52,246 bases of DNA from Desulfobacterales bacterium. GTDB taxonomy: Bacteria; Desulfobacterota; Desulfobacteria; Desulfobacterales; JAIPEE01. This document shows, one piece after another, positions 17,246 to 27,444 of the stretch; within the stretch, counting starts at the first letter, position 1, and each line of letters starts with the position of its first letter. The notes beneath the pieces are model-generated. The model was not told the DNA's origin, did not search any database, and saw only the letters and a program-made list of their open reading frames with translations. A program made the translations under genes and the position numbers. The stretch lies in NCBI GenBank assembly GCA_021737275.1, contig JAIPEE010000027.1, forward strand, positions 1 to 52,246. The letters are read 5' to 3'.

Positions 17246-19837
17246 TCAGACAACGATATTAACAAGTTTGTTTTTAACAAGAATGACTTTTCGGATTTTC
17301 TTTCCTTCAATAAAACCGCCAACACGTTCATCAGCCAGTGCTATAGATTTAATCGTCTCATCATCCGTATCAACACCGACACTGATACGGCTTCTCAGCT
17401 TGCCGTTAACCTGTACAACGATCAGTAATTCATCTTTTTCAAGAGCAGACTCTTCATAACAAGGCCAGGATGCATCAAGAATGCTGGTTGTGTTTCCAAG
17501 GCCTGACCAGATTTCTTCGGCAAAATGCGGCACGATGGGGGCAAGCAGCAAAACAACCGACTCAATGGCGTGGCGCATAACCTGAAGCTGCATTTTGTCT
17601 GAACGATCAACATCAACGGCATACATGGCATTAACGAGCTCCATTACAGCACTGATTGCGGTATTAAAGTGGAACCGGTCATCAATATCCTTTGTAACTT
17701 TTTTAATGCTTTCATGTGTCTTTTTAAACAGATCTTTAAAGGTACCATCAAGGTCCGACAAATTGCCGGCAAAAGGCTCAATATTTGAAATATCCCCAAT
17801 GATGCTTTCAACAAACCGCCAGACCCGATTTAAAAATCTGAAACCGCCTTCTACGCCCTGATCACTCCACTCAAGGCCTTTCTCTGGAGGAGAGGCAAAA
17901 AGGCAGAACAGGCGTGTTGTATCAGCGCCATACTCATTAAGAAGAATATTCGGATCAATAACATTTTTCTTGGATTTTGACATTTTCTCAACACGGCCGA
18001 TCTGAACCGGGCTTTTACATTCCATACAGACAGGGCCGTTTTCACTCTCCTCAACCATATCAGGAAAGATAAAGCCGTCTTTTGCACATGAATAGGTCTC
18101 TTTACAAACCATTCCCTGTGTAAGAAGACGTGTAAAAGGTTCCTTGAATTTTACAAGATCCAGTTCATGTAAAACACGCGTAAAGTATCGTGAATAGAGC
18201 AAGTGAAGAATAGCATGCTCAACACCGCCAATATACTGATCAACCGGCATCCAGTAATCCACTGCTTTTTTATCAAACATGCCCTCGTCATATTTAGGGC
18301 TGCAATACCGTTCAAAATACCAGGATGATTCAACAAAGGTATCCATTGTATCTGTTTCTCTTCCGGCTTCAGTGCTGCCGCATTGAGGACAGGTGGCATG
18401 TTTGAAGTAATCCAGTTCGGGAAGCGGTGACCGCCCTCCTTCAAGAAGTTTTGCATCTTCAGGAAGAACAATCGGCAAATCTTTTTCAGATGCCGGAACA
18501 ATGCCGCATTTATCACAATGGATAATGGGGATAGGCGCACCCCAGTAACGCTGTCTGGAAATCCCCCAATCTCTCAGCCTGAAACTTATTGTCTTGTTAC
18601 CAATCTCTTTTTCTTCAAGATATGCGGCAACGGCATCAAGGGCATCTCTGTTTTTCATTCCGTCAAACTGCCCGGAATTAACCATTATGCCGTCATGAAC
18701 ATAGGCTTCCGTCATCGTTTTTGGATCAAGGTCTTCATCCGGAGAATTTACAACAACAATGCAGTTCAGATCATATTTTTTTGCAAAATCAAAATCCCTC
18801 TGATCATGTGCCGGAACAGACATAACGGCACCGGTACCATATTCCATCAGTGCAAAATTGGCTGCAAAAACGGGCATACGATAGCCACTTAAAGGATTAA
18901 TACAGTATGCGCCGGTAAAAACGCCCTCTTTTTCATAGTCCTCAATGGCCCTGGCGCTTCTGTCCTGTCCGGAAATACGCTCTACAAACTCTGAAACCGG
19001 GGTTTCCTGATCTGTTCCCGCAGAAAGTTTTGTAACCATTGGATGTTCAGGCGCCAGGCACATAAAGGTTGCACCAAAAACCGTATCCTGACGGGTTGTG
19101 AAAACAGGAATGTTATCTTCAGAATTTTCTACCGGAAAAATGATCTGTGCACCGACACTCTTTCCGATCCAGTTTTTCTGCATCGTCAGTACTTTTTCAG
19201 GCCAGCCGGATAATTTATCGCAATGGAGCAGCAGATCTTCGGCAAAATCCGTTATCTTGAAAAACCATTGCCGGAGTTTTTTCTGTCGAACCGGTTTTCC
19301 GCAGCGCCAGCACATCCCGGACTCAACCTGTTCGTTGGCAAGAACCGTCTGACAGGGCTCACACCAGTTAACAAAAGACTCTTTTCTGTAAACCATATCT
19401 TTTTCATACATTTTCAGAAAGAGCCACTGTTCCCACCGATAATAATCCGGCGTACAGGTTGCAAGCTCACGATCCCAATCATATGAAAACCCGATACGTT
19501 TCAGCTGCTCCCGCATGGTGTCAATATTTTGATATGTCCATTTGGCCGGTTGTGTATTATTTGCGATAGCTGCATTTTCAGCGGGCATGCCAAAAGCATC
19601 CCAACCCATCGGATGCAGAACGTTAAAACCTCTCATTCTTTTATATCTGGCCACCACATCACCAATGGTATAATTGCGGACGTGACCCATATGAATATTA
19701 CCTGACGGATATGGAAACATCTCCAGCAGATAATATTTTTCTCTTTCAGGATCTTCCGTTACCTTAAAAATATTTGATTCTTCCCAGAAATCCTGCCACT
19801 TTTGTTCGATGACTTTAGGATCGTATCTTTCATCCAT
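17246..19837 (-). CDS. leuS: Leucyl-tRNA synthetase
   Basis: 863 residues, full length for bacterial LeuRS. Class Ia signatures: [15 protein letters not shown] (HIGH-type HMGH, about residue 50) and EKMSKSKKN (KMSKS, about 620). The CP1 editing domain contains the T-rich loop region [13 protein letters not shown]. Zinc-knuckle cysteines CEPC...CWRCG lie near 160-180, and CDKCG and CPQCG pairs occur in the middle. It starts at ATG and stops at TGA, transcribed together with lptE. Confidence 0.97.
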   Translation of the reverse strand: MDERYDPKVIEQKWQDFWEESNIFKVTEDPEREKYYLLEMFPYPSGNIHMGHVRNYTIGDVVARYKRMRGFNVLHPMGWDAFGMPAENAAIANNTQPAKWTYQNIDTMREQLKRIGFSYDWDRELATCTPDYYRWEQWLFLKMYEKDMVYRKESFVNWCEPCQTVLANEQVESGMCWRCGKPVRQKKLRQWFFKITDFAEDLLLHCDKLSGWPEKVLTMQKNWIGKSVGAQIIFPVENSEDNIPVFTTRQDTVFGATFMCLAPEHPMVTKLSAGTDQETPVSEFVERISGQDRSARAIEDYEKEGVFTGAYCINPLSGYRMPVFAANFALMEYGTGAVMSVPAHDQRDFDFAKKYDLNCIVVVNSPDEDLDPKTMTEAYVHDGIMVNSGQFDGMKNRDALDAVAAYLEEKEIGNKTISFRLRDWGISRQRYWGAPIPIIHCDKCGIVPASEKDLPIVLPEDAKLLEGGRSPLPELDYFKHATCPQCGSTEAGRETDTMDTFVESSWYFERYCSPKYDEGMFDKKAVDYWMPVDQYIGGVEHAILHLLYSRYFTRVLHELDLVKFKEPFTRLLTQGMVCKETYSCAKDGFIFPDMVEESENGPVCMECKSPVQIGRVEKMSKSKKNVIDPNILLNEYGADTTRLFCLFASPPEKGLEWSDQGVEGGFRFLNRVWRFVESIIGDISNIEPFAGNLSDLDGTFKDLFKKTHESIKKVTKDIDDRFHFNTAISAVMELVNAMYAVDVDRSDKMQLQVMRHAIESVVLLLAPIVPHFAEEIWSGLGNTTSILDASWPCYEESALEKDELLIVVQVNGKLRSRISVGVDTDDETIKSIALADERVGGFIEGKKIRKVILVKNKLVNIVV

Positions 19838-20195
19838 TTACTGTTCATTCCTCCACACGGTATAAGTTTCCAAAAGCTTGATATAAAACACCCGATTTAT
19901 GTATAAATAACATCCGGACAAAGCATCATATCAGCCTTAACATCCTGATTTTAAAACATTGATCTCTCATGTCATAATACAGAACAAATAGCAAGACTGT
20001 GATATTGAAGATTCTGTCAGGTTATAATGGGAAAGTGTCTTTGAAAAACAAAACGAAATAAACGATCATTATCACCGGAAATTTTGGAAGCTGATAAAAA
20101 GATTTCATTTGACTTATATCTAACAATCTCATATTAAAGCAAAAAATGAATATTACTTTCTTAACTTTTGGATACAATATCAAAACCAATACTAT
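19838..20195. other. Divergent promoter region between leuS and rng
   Basis: 358 bases of AT-rich sequence without a gene. It must hold the leuS promoter (minus) and the rng promoter (+ strand, 20109-20137). No RNA gene or repeat was recognised. Confidence 0.6.
20109..20137 (+). promoter_or_regulatory. Probable sigma-70 promoter of rng
   Basis: TTGACT (20109-20114), 17-base spacer, TATTAA (20132-20137), leaving a leader of about 50 bases before ATG 20196. Confidence 0.5.
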
Positions 20196-21731
20196 ATGAA
20201 CATAAAAATACTTATCAATGCAGTCGATCCGGAAGAGTGCCGGATTGCAACGGTCAAAGACAGCAAGCTGGTTCAGTTTCATATTGACAGCGCCTCACGA
20301 GCAATAACACGCGGAAATATTTACAAGGGAACCGTATCCCGGGTTGAAAGCGGCCTGCAGGCCACATTCCTGGATTATGGCGCCGAACGCAATGGATTTC
20401 TTCAAAAAAATGAAATTCACAGTGATTATTTCCAGGATATAACATCCGGTAAGCACACCATCAAAAACATGATCAAACGCGGCCAGGATATGCTTGTCCA
20501 GGTGGTCAAGGACCCGATAATGCATAAAGGTGCCATGCTGACCACATTCATATCTCTGGCAGGACGTTATATTGTTTTGATGCCCGGCAGTACAACCAGG
20601 GGTGTTTCAAGACAGGTCAGCGATGAAACAGAACGGGCACGCCTGAAAGATATTGTAGACAAGCTGAAAATTCAGGACGGCTTCGGGGCTATTATCCGAA
20701 CAGCCGGTATTGATTGTACGAAAGCAGTAATCGCAAAAGACCTTAACTACCTGCTAAAACTCTGGAAGAATATTATTAAAAAAGGTCAGAAAAAAGAAGC
20801 GCCGGCATTATTATATAAAGACCGCAGCTTTGTCGTCAGATCCTTAAGAGATTACCTGACGCCTGATGTAAGTGAGATTCTAATTGACGATGAAACGGTT
20901 TATAACGAAGTAAGAGATTTTGTTAATATCATCTCTCCAAAACAGGCCAGAATCGTTAAACATTTCAAAGGCCCCAAACCCATATTCACAAAATACCAGC
21001 TTGAAACCCAGATAGCATCCATTTTTGAAAAACAGGTTAAGCTTAAATCAGGGGGAACGATTGTCATCCAGCAAACTGAAGCCCTTGTTTCCATAGATGT
21101 TAATTCAGGAAAAGATACGCATAAAAAGAATATTGAGCAGACCGCACTTCAAACCAATCTTGAGGCTGCTGAAGAAATTGCCGGCCAACTTCAGCTTCGC
21201 GACCTTGGCGGCCTGATTGTCATCGATTTTATCGATATGAGAGAGTCAAAACACAATAGTGAGGTGGTAAGAACTTTAAAAAAATATCTTATGGGCGACA
21301 AGGCCAGGGGAAAGGTTGGCACCATTTCAAAATTCGGCATGCTTGAGATGTCAAGACAAAGACTCAAACCCTCCATCGAATACGGCAGTTATCAAACCTG
21401 CCGCCACTGTCAGGGCAAAGGCATGATGCCTTCAACTGAAACGCTGGCCCTTGGGCTATTGAGACAACTTCGCCTTGAAACACTAAAAGAAAATGTCATG
21501 CATGTTAAAGCCTATGTCCCCAACCAGGTCTCTGAGTACATTTTAAACAGAAAGAGAAATGAAATTAATGATCTTGAAATAAGACGTGAAATTCTTATTA
21601 CAATTGAGGGTGATGAAAAAATGGTTCCCGGTGAAAGCAGGATTGTTTGTGAAAAAAAAACAGTTAAAAACAGTGTGGATTCAAATTCCATAACTGCCAA
21701 TGGTATACCTTCTCTTAATTCCGTTTTATAG
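20196..21731 (+). CDS. rng: Ribonuclease G (Rne/Rng family), ends with UAG
   Basis: 511 residues, close to RNase G (about 490) and much shorter than RNase E, so the C-terminal degradosome scaffold is absent. The S1 domain is at about 38-120 (GNIYKGTVSRVESGLQATFLDYG). The DNase I-like catalytic part has VSIDVNSG with D301 and IVIDFIDM with the second Asp ligand; the zinc-link CRHC (C402, C405) is present. It processes rRNA and mRNA 5' ends. The stop is TAG (21729-21731) followed by A, and the next ORF is in the same frame nine bases on, so amber suppression would fuse the two. Confidence 0.95.
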   Translation: MNIKILINAVDPEECRIATVKDSKLVQFHIDSASRAITRGNIYKGTVSRVESGLQATFLDYGAERNGFLQKNEIHSDYFQDITSGKHTIKNMIKRGQDMLVQVVKDPIMHKGAMLTTFISLAGRYIVLMPGSTTRGVSRQVSDETERARLKDIVDKLKIQDGFGAIIRTAGIDCTKAVIAKDLNYLLKLWKNIIKKGQKKEAPALLYKDRSFVVRSLRDYLTPDVSEILIDDETVYNEVRDFVNIISPKQARIVKHFKGPKPIFTKYQLETQIASIFEKQVKLKSGGTIVIQQTEALVSIDVNSGKDTHKKNIEQTALQTNLEAAEEIAGQLQLRDLGGLIVIDFIDMRESKHNSEVVRTLKKYLMGDKARGKVGTISKFGMLEMSRQRLKPSIEYGSYQTCRHCQGKGMMPSTETLALGLLRQLRLETLKENVMHVKAYVPNQVSEYILNRKRNEINDLEIRREILITIEGDEKMVPGESRIVCEKKTVKNSVDSNSITANGIPSLNSVL

Positions 21732-21740
21732 AGGTTAAAT

Positions 21741-22520
21741 ATGCCCAAAAAAAAGAACCAAAAATCCGTATTCATTCTCTGGTTTATTATAATTTGTCCT
21801 ATACTGATAATCGGCATGCTGGGTTATTTTATGATAAAAAATCCCTCAAAGGTTTCAGTGTTTCCGGATATCCCTGACCCCGTATCTCAACCTGTCCTGC
21901 AGAATCCCGTAATTGATTATGATCAGTTAAATAATGAAACCGACACAGACTCCCTGATGAAGCAACGGAAAACCGAATATGGTGTTGAAAAAGGGGTTGA
22001 TATTATTGCAAAGCCTGATGAATCATTAAAAATTGGTGATTCAGTTGTATCCATGCAGGAAATTATCGATAAGATAGCCATAGAATCCGGTCGGTTTGTA
22101 GAAAAAGATCTGGCGGGATCTCTTGAAGCTGAAAAGGATCTTAAACCGGAAAGCGTATTTGATGGATATGGTATTTATATTGTTCAGCCCGGTGATAATA
22201 TCTGGAATATTCACTTTATGTTTTTGAACAGTTATTTTACAAATCGGGGCATCACTCTTTCACCTGTTGCAGATGAACCGAATGCTAAAGGAGCCAGTTC
22301 CGGTGTAGGAAAAATTTTGAAATTTTCAGAAAATATGGTCCATATATATAGTATAAATGATCGAAAACTTGAGACCGATATCAATATTATTGAGCCGTTA
22401 AGCAAAATTGTTGTTTATAATATGGAAAAAATATTTGCCCTGCTGGATACGATTGATCGGAAGAACATTCAGCAAATCAAGTTTGATGGTGAAACGATCT
22501 GGATACCGTCAGAACAGTAA
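21741..22520 (+). CDS. Single-pass membrane protein with a LysM-like segment
   Basis: A 259-residue protein of unknown function. A Lys-rich N-terminus (MPKKKNQK) and one transmembrane helix (about 10-33, FILWFIIICPILIIGMLGYFM) place the rest in the periplasm. The segment YGIYIVQPGDNIWNIHFMFL (about 146-165) looks like the start of a LysM peptidoglycan-binding module (VxPGDxxWxI), but the second half of a LysM is not obvious. It has its own ATG and an SD (AGAGG, 7 bases), so it can be translated alone. It is also in frame with rng through the rng amber stop. It sits between rng and a lipoprotein gene. Confidence 0.75.
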   Translation: MPKKKNQKSVFILWFIIICPILIIGMLGYFMIKNPSKVSVFPDIPDPVSQPVLQNPVIDYDQLNNETDTDSLMKQRKTEYGVEKGVDIIAKPDESLKIGDSVVSMQEIIDKIAIESGRFVEKDLAGSLEAEKDLKPESVFDGYGIYIVQPGDNIWNIHFMFLNSYFTNRGITLSPVADEPNAKGASSGVGKILKFSENMVHIYSINDRKLETDINIIEPLSKIVVYNMEKIFALLDTIDRKNIQQIKFDGETIWIPSEQ

Positions 22521-22620
22521 TGATTTGACGGGTACGTATATTTAAAGTATAAAGACACAATTTTTTAAATCATGTTTTAGAAAATCAACGCCTATAAGAT
22601 ATATAGTAACGGCTTATAGA

Positions 22621-23280
22621 ATGAACCATATGGCACTGAAAAAATTATATATAAACTTAAAAGCATCCCGGTATATTGCTGCCGTTACCATATTGGTATT
22701 TTCTTTGTCCGGGTGCCAGTCGCTTTCAGGATTTTTTAACACCGGTCCCCATTCAGGAAAATATAAATCCGCACTTAAAGAGTGGACCAGAGAGGGAAAC
22801 GTTTACAGTGGTTTTGATCTTGAGGCAAATATTTTTGTGACATATCTGTCCAAATCTTTTCGAGCTTCCTGGGTTGATGAGTATACGCTTATCAATGCCC
22901 TTTCCGATGCTGAAAAAGAAAAACTCCTGGAAGATCAGATGGCTGCCGCAAATGAACACCATGAATTTTTCGGCGCTGCGTTTATTCCTGAAAAAGATCT
23001 GAATGACCTGAATGAAAGAAAGGCAAGCTGGAAAACTTTCATTAAAATTAATGATAACGAAAAAGTTACACCGGTTGAAATCAGAAAAATTAATGATGAA
23101 GATGCGTCATACCAATATTTTTTTCCTTATATAACACCATGGAAAACATTATACAGCGTTAAATTCCCGGTTAATTATCCGGGTACTGATATAAATATAA
23201 TTGATGAAAATACCACGAACATCACCTTAATAATTACCGGACCACGCGGTAAGGTGGAAATGTCGTGGAAACTGAAATAG
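22621..23280 (+). CDS. Hypothetical lipoprotein
   Basis: 219 residues. The signal peptide (about 16-36, YIAAVTILVFSLSGC) ends in the lipobox LSGC. The mature part is acidic and has no motif I recognise. ATG 22621 and ATG 22630 (MALKKLY) are both possible starts. The stop is TAG followed at once by an in-frame TAA, so amber suppression would add just one residue. It lies 57 bases before the yajC start, in the run leading to the SecDF genes; a function in the envelope is inferred from lipidation only. Confidence 0.75.
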   Translation: MNHMALKKLYINLKASRYIAAVTILVFSLSGCQSLSGFFNTGPHSGKYKSALKEWTREGNVYSGFDLEANIFVTYLSKSFRASWVDEYTLINALSDAEKEKLLEDQMAAANEHHEFFGAAFIPEKDLNDLNERKASWKTFIKINDNEKVTPVEIRKINDEDASYQYFFPYITPWKTLYSVKFPVNYPGTDINIIDENTTNITLIITGPRGKVEMSWKLK

Positions 23281-23336
23281 TAATTTAACGGTCGTAACAT
23301 CTGTTTTGGCCAAACATTTATTCAGGAGGTAGTATC

Positions 23337-23678
23337 TTGACAGGTATCGCTTATGCAATGGGAACGGGCGGCGCAGCCGCAGGACAGGGTGGAGGCTTCG
23401 GCCCTTTTATTCCACTGATTCTTATGTTTGTAATTTTTTATTTTCTGCTGATTCGTCCCCAGCAGAAACGGCAAAAAGAACATCGTGAACTGATCAACAA
23501 CATCAAAAAAGATGACAAGATAGTTATCGGTGGTGGTATTCACGGTATCGTTACATCGCTTGATGAAACAACTGTAAAGGTAGAGATTGCGGATAAAGTT
23601 CAGGTAAAGGTTAACCGTGCAAGTATTGCCGGTCTGGCTGAAGCGCCTCAAGCGCCTGCAGCCGGTAAAAAGAAGTGA
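23337..23678 (+). CDS. yajC: Sec translocon accessory protein YajC
   Basis: 113 residues with one transmembrane helix (about 24-40, PFIPLILMFVIFYFLLIRPQQKRQKEH), the YajC signature including the RPQQKR motif after the helix, then DKIVIGGGIHGIVTS. YajC joins SecDF and YidC at the translocon. The start is TTG 23337 with a strong SD (CAGGAGGT); a leading stretch rich in Gly precedes the helix. secD follows 210 bases later, after a hairpin. Confidence 0.94.
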   Translation: MTGIAYAMGTGGAAAGQGGGFGPFIPLILMFVIFYFLLIRPQQKRQKEHRELINNIKKDDKIVIGGGIHGIVTSLDETTVKVEIADKVQVKVNRASIAGLAEAPQAPAAGKKK

Positions 23679-23780
23679 GGATAACCTTTCTATTAAGGCA
23701 GGAATGCCTTGAACACTGTAACTGAGCAAACGCAAATGGATTAGGGTTTCACTAAATCCATATAAATATCAGTTTATCAG

Positions 23781-23820
23781 CGCAGGTATGCTTTTTAAAA
23801 AAGTATATCTGCGTTTTATT
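23781..23820 (+). terminator. Hairpin with T-rich tail between yajC and secD
   Basis: CGCAGGTATGC pairs with GTATATCTGCG (two G-T wobbles), and the inner TTTTT/AAAAA extends the stem; TTTTATTG follows. It may end or attenuate the yajC transcript before secD. Confidence 0.55.
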
Positions 23821-23897
23821 GCGTTTTAGACGCCATGCATATGATGTGTTTCATGCCGGCTGTATGATAAATTTTCTATAGCGAAAGGATGAGATCA

Positions 23898-25478
23898 TTG
23901 AAGTTTCTTTCTTGGAAGCCATTGTTTATTGCGGCTGTTTTAATTGCTGCCTGTATCTATCTTCTACCCACCATAAATCCCGGATGGTGGCCGAACAAAA
24001 ACATTAATCTGGGGCTTGATCTGCAAGGCGGAATGCACCTTGTTCTTGAAGTGCAAACTGAAAAAGCCGTAGAAAGCAAGATTGACAGTATTGCAAATGA
24101 CCTCATGGGACGCTTCAGATCTGAGCATATTGCCCACAGAGGTATATCCCGGGTTAGTGGTTCCCAACTTTCCATCCGGATCAAGGGTACTGAAAATATT
24201 GATAAATTTAAAAAACTCATTAAATCGGATTATAAAGAGATTGTAGAGGTTAAATCTTCTACGTCCAATGAAATTACCCAATACCTCTTTGAGATTCCTG
24301 AAGATTCATCCAAATATATCAAAAAACTTGCCACAGAGCAGGCCCTTGAAACGATCAGAAACCGAATTGACGAATTTGGTGTTAGTGAGCCCGATATAAG
24401 GATTCAGGGTGAAAACCGAATTTTAATTCAGTTGCCAGGTATTACCGATCCACAACGTGCCAAAGATCTTATCGGCCGGACTGCTCTTTTAGAGTTTAAA
24501 CTGGTTGATGACAGCCATAATGTTCAGGCGGCCTTAGATGGTACAATACCGGCCGGAAGCGAACTGCTCTATGTTGTCAGAACGGATCCTGAGACACAAA
24601 AAGAGGTAAAAACACCTATGCTTGTAAAAAAGCAGGCATCGCTAACCGGTTCATACCTGACTGATGCAAGAGTAGAAATTGATTCTTCCCAGTTTAATGA
24701 ACCTTATGTATCCTTAACGTTTGATCGAAAAGGCGGAAAACTCTTTTCAAGAATTACAGAAGAAAATAAAGGTAAACAGCTTGCCATTGTTCTGGATAAC
24801 AAAATTCACTCTGCACCCGTAATTCAGGATAAAATTTCCGGCGGACAGGCAAGAATTACCGGCAGCTTTACCACTGAAGAGGCACATGACCTTGCCATCG
24901 TTCTTCGCGCAGGCGCCCTGCCCGCTCCAGTCCTCATTCTTGAAGAGAGAACAGTCGGCCCATCTCTTGGTGCGGATTCGATCCAAAAAGGCCTTTTCTC
25001 GATGTATATCGGCTTCATTTTGGTCGTTATTTTCATGATCGTATACTATAAAGGCTCAGGTCTTGTTGCCGACATTGCGCTTATTGTTAACATCGTGCTC
25101 ATTGCTGCCGGACTTGCCGCATTCCAGGCGACACTGACGCTGCCCGGCATTGCCGGTATCATTTTGACCATCGGTATGGCAGTCGATGCTAATGTTATCA
25201 TTTTCGAGCGTATCCGGGAAGAGCTGAAAATTGGCAAAACACCAAGGTCCGCAGTTGATACAGGTTACAACCGTGCAACGCTCACCATCCTTGATGCAAA
25301 CGTAACAACCCTTATAGCCGCTCTTGTTCTTTTTCAGTTTGGAACCGGCCCGGTTAAAGGTTTTGCGGTAACCCTCTGTCTCGGTGTTATTGCCAGTATG
25401 ATCACTGCGCTTATTATGACACGACTGATATTTGATTTTTTTCTTATTAACCGGAAAATTAAGCGTTTAAGCATATAG
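23898..25478 (+). CDS. secD: Protein translocase subunit SecD
   Basis: 526 residues from TTG 23898 (KFLSWKPLFIAAVL). The frame also has ATG 23889, but the SD AAAGGA overlaps that codon and sits 6-8 bases before the TTG, so TTG is preferred. It carries six transmembrane helices with the P1 periplasmic domain. Motifs: DLQGGMHLVLEV (D1), IRNRIDEFGVSEPDI, and GMAVDANVIIFERIREE (D5). SecDF uses the proton gradient to pull exported proteins. The stop is TAG followed by T; a backup TAA follows 9 codons later. secF starts 16 bases on. Confidence 0.96.
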   Translation: MKFLSWKPLFIAAVLIAACIYLLPTINPGWWPNKNINLGLDLQGGMHLVLEVQTEKAVESKIDSIANDLMGRFRSEHIAHRGISRVSGSQLSIRIKGTENIDKFKKLIKSDYKEIVEVKSSTSNEITQYLFEIPEDSSKYIKKLATEQALETIRNRIDEFGVSEPDIRIQGENRILIQLPGITDPQRAKDLIGRTALLEFKLVDDSHNVQAALDGTIPAGSELLYVVRTDPETQKEVKTPMLVKKQASLTGSYLTDARVEIDSSQFNEPYVSLTFDRKGGKLFSRITEENKGKQLAIVLDNKIHSAPVIQDKISGGQARITGSFTTEEAHDLAIVLRAGALPAPVLILEERTVGPSLGADSIQKGLFSMYIGFILVVIFMIVYYKGSGLVADIALIVNIVLIAAGLAAFQATLTLPGIAGIILTIGMAVDANVIIFERIREELKIGKTPRSAVDTGYNRATLTILDANVTTLIAALVLFQFGTGPVKGFAVTLCLGVIASMITALIMTRLIFDFFLINRKIKRLSI

Positions 25479-25494
25479 TACAAGGAGCTGATTT

Positions 25495-26535
25495 ATGCAG
25501 TTTATTAAAGACAATGTAAATATCAACTTTATCGGAAATAAAAAAATTGCTATTGCGGTTTCAGCAATACTGCTCCTTGTCAGTGTCATCTCTCTAGTTG
25601 CTCACAAGGGGCCAAGATACGGCATTGATTTTGCCGGCGGCACACTGATTCAGGTAAAGTTTGCAAACACAGTAAATCTTGATGATGTAAAGTCAGGACT
25701 TGCAGACATTGACCTTGGCAAATCATCGGTTCAGCTTTTCGGTGATCCTGCGGATAATGAATATCTTGTTCATACGGACATCACTGATGAATCTACACAG
25801 GGATTTTCTGAATCGATACAGAATGCACTTACAACCGCTACCGGTATTGAGGCTGAAATTCGTCGTGTAGAAATGGTAGGTGCCAAGGTTGGTGAGGATC
25901 TTCAGGAAAAAGCACTGTTTGCTATTTTTTATGCCCTTTTGTTCATTTCAATTTATATTTCAGGAAGATTTGAACTTAAATGGGTTTTAAGCGGCGTCAT
26001 TGCAGTAGCGTTGATGGTTTCGGTTTCACTGCTTTCAATTTTTAATGTAAGTATTTCTTTTTTAATTGGCGCAGCGATTATTGTCACCCTGTTATTGTTC
26101 TGGTTTCTGGAACTTAAATATGCAATGGGCGCTACCGTTGCCCTGCTTCATGATATTTTTATTACAATTGGTATCTTCTCCCTGTTTGATAAAGAGTTTA
26201 CACTTCCGATTATTGCCGCACTTCTGACAATTATCGGTTACTCTCTGAATGATACCATTATTACATTTGACCGTATTCGTGAAAACCTGAGACGATTCAA
26301 TAAGGACAGTCTTGATATCGTCATCAACCGGAGTATAAATGAAACCCTGAGCCGGACAATACTAACGTCTCTGACAACCCTTATTGTCCTTATCGCTCTT
26401 TTCTTACTTGGTGGTAGTATTATTCATGATTTTGCATTTGCTATGATCGTAGGTGTTGTGATCGGAACCTACTCTTCAGTGTTTATCGCAAGCCCTATCC
26501 TGCTTGCGTGGCACGGTAAAACATCAAAAAAATAA
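25495..26535 (+). CDS. secF: Protein translocase subunit SecF
   Basis: 346 residues, partner of SecD. GIDFAGGTLIQVKF near the N-terminus and GYSLNDTIITFDRIRENLR (about 250) are the SecF signatures; there are six predicted helices. SD AAGGAG 9 bases before ATG. A 13-base hairpin follows at 26548-26583. Confidence 0.97.
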   Translation: MQFIKDNVNINFIGNKKIAIAVSAILLLVSVISLVAHKGPRYGIDFAGGTLIQVKFANTVNLDDVKSGLADIDLGKSSVQLFGDPADNEYLVHTDITDESTQGFSESIQNALTTATGIEAEIRRVEMVGAKVGEDLQEKALFAIFYALLFISIYISGRFELKWVLSGVIAVALMVSVSLLSIFNVSISFLIGAAIIVTLLLFWFLELKYAMGATVALLHDIFITIGIFSLFDKEFTLPIIAALLTIIGYSLNDTIITFDRIRENLRRFNKDSLDIVINRSINETLSRTILTSLTTLIVLIALFLLGGSIIHDFAFAMIVGVVIGTYSSVFIASPILLAWHGKTSKK

Positions 26536-26547
26536 ATTAAAGCAACC

Positions 26548-26583
26548 ATAATTCGGCCACTTCTTATGCAGTGGCCGAATTAT
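26548..26583. terminator. Hairpin after secF
   Basis: Perfect 13-base arms (ATAATTCGGCCAC / GTGGCCGAATTAT), 10-base loop. No clear T run follows, so it may be a 3'-stabilising hairpin as much as a terminator. Confidence 0.6.
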
Positions 26584-26697
26584 AACAATACTTTTATAAA
26601 AATATTCTTAACCTTAATCATAAATTTACTCCTAATCATTTTTTTAAACCATGAATTAAGATTAAGGCTTTTCTGAAGAAACATCAGAGAACTTATC

Positions 26698-27414
26698 ATG
26701 AAAAACATACCGGTATATCTTGTCCTGGTTTTATCCATTTTTACGTTAACCTCATGTGTTGCACTTCAACATAATATCAAAAAAGAAAACGAGCAGCTTG
26801 AGGCACGACTTTCTCAATCTTTGACGGATACGGAAAAGCGTCTTCATCAGGCTGATCAGGATTTTGAAGTTCAGATTACCGCATTAAAAAATAATATTGA
26901 AGAACTTGTTGAAGTTATCGCAAAAATGCAGGTTCAACTTGATGAATATGAAAAATCAATCGGCTCTTTTTCTGCTGCAAAACATAAAACCGTACCTGCA
27001 GCGCCAAAAGCACAACCTGCACCGCCGGTTCTCCAAATGCTGACACCTGATGAAATTTATCAAAACGGCTTGAATGCATATAATGAAAATGACTATAAAA
27101 AAGCGTACTCGCATTTCACACTCTTTGTTAAAAACAACCCCAGACATGTTAATGCAGATAATGCGCTTTACTGGGCCGGCGAATGTCAGTATGCCCGGAA
27201 ATCATATAAAAGTGCGATCACGACATTTAAATCAGTGGTCATAAAATACCCCGACGGCAATAAGGTGCCGGATGCCATTTTAAAAACCGGATATGCATAT
27301 CTTTCCCTGAATGATAGAAATAGTGCTCAGCAACAATTTAAAAACCTGATTAAACGTTATCCGTTCAGCCCGGCATCTGAAAGTGCTGAAAAAATGTTAA
27401 AAAAAATAAATTAA
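26698..27414 (+). CDS. cpoB: Tol-Pal cell-division coordinator CpoB (YbgF)
   Basis: 238 residues. Lipoprotein-type signal peptide ending LTSC at about residue 20; a coiled coil (about 25-80, KKENEQLEARLSQSLTDTEKRL and following); a Pro/Ala linker; then three TPR repeats (about 118-236) starting TPDEIYQNGLNAYNENDYKKAYSHF. This order is that of YbgF/CpoB, which couples Tol-Pal and peptidoglycan synthesis. The lipobox is not general in the family. The tol and pal genes are not in the window. Confidence 0.88.
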   Translation: MKNIPVYLVLVLSIFTLTSCVALQHNIKKENEQLEARLSQSLTDTEKRLHQADQDFEVQITALKNNIEELVEVIAKMQVQLDEYEKSIGSFSAAKHKTVPAAPKAQPAPPVLQMLTPDEIYQNGLNAYNENDYKKAYSHFTLFVKNNPRHVNADNALYWAGECQYARKSYKSAITTFKSVVIKYPDGNKVPDAILKTGYAYLSLNDRNSAQQQFKNLIKRYPFSPASESAEKMLKKIN

Positions 27415-27444
27415 CGACAACCGGTACACTCTTCTTATTGGACT

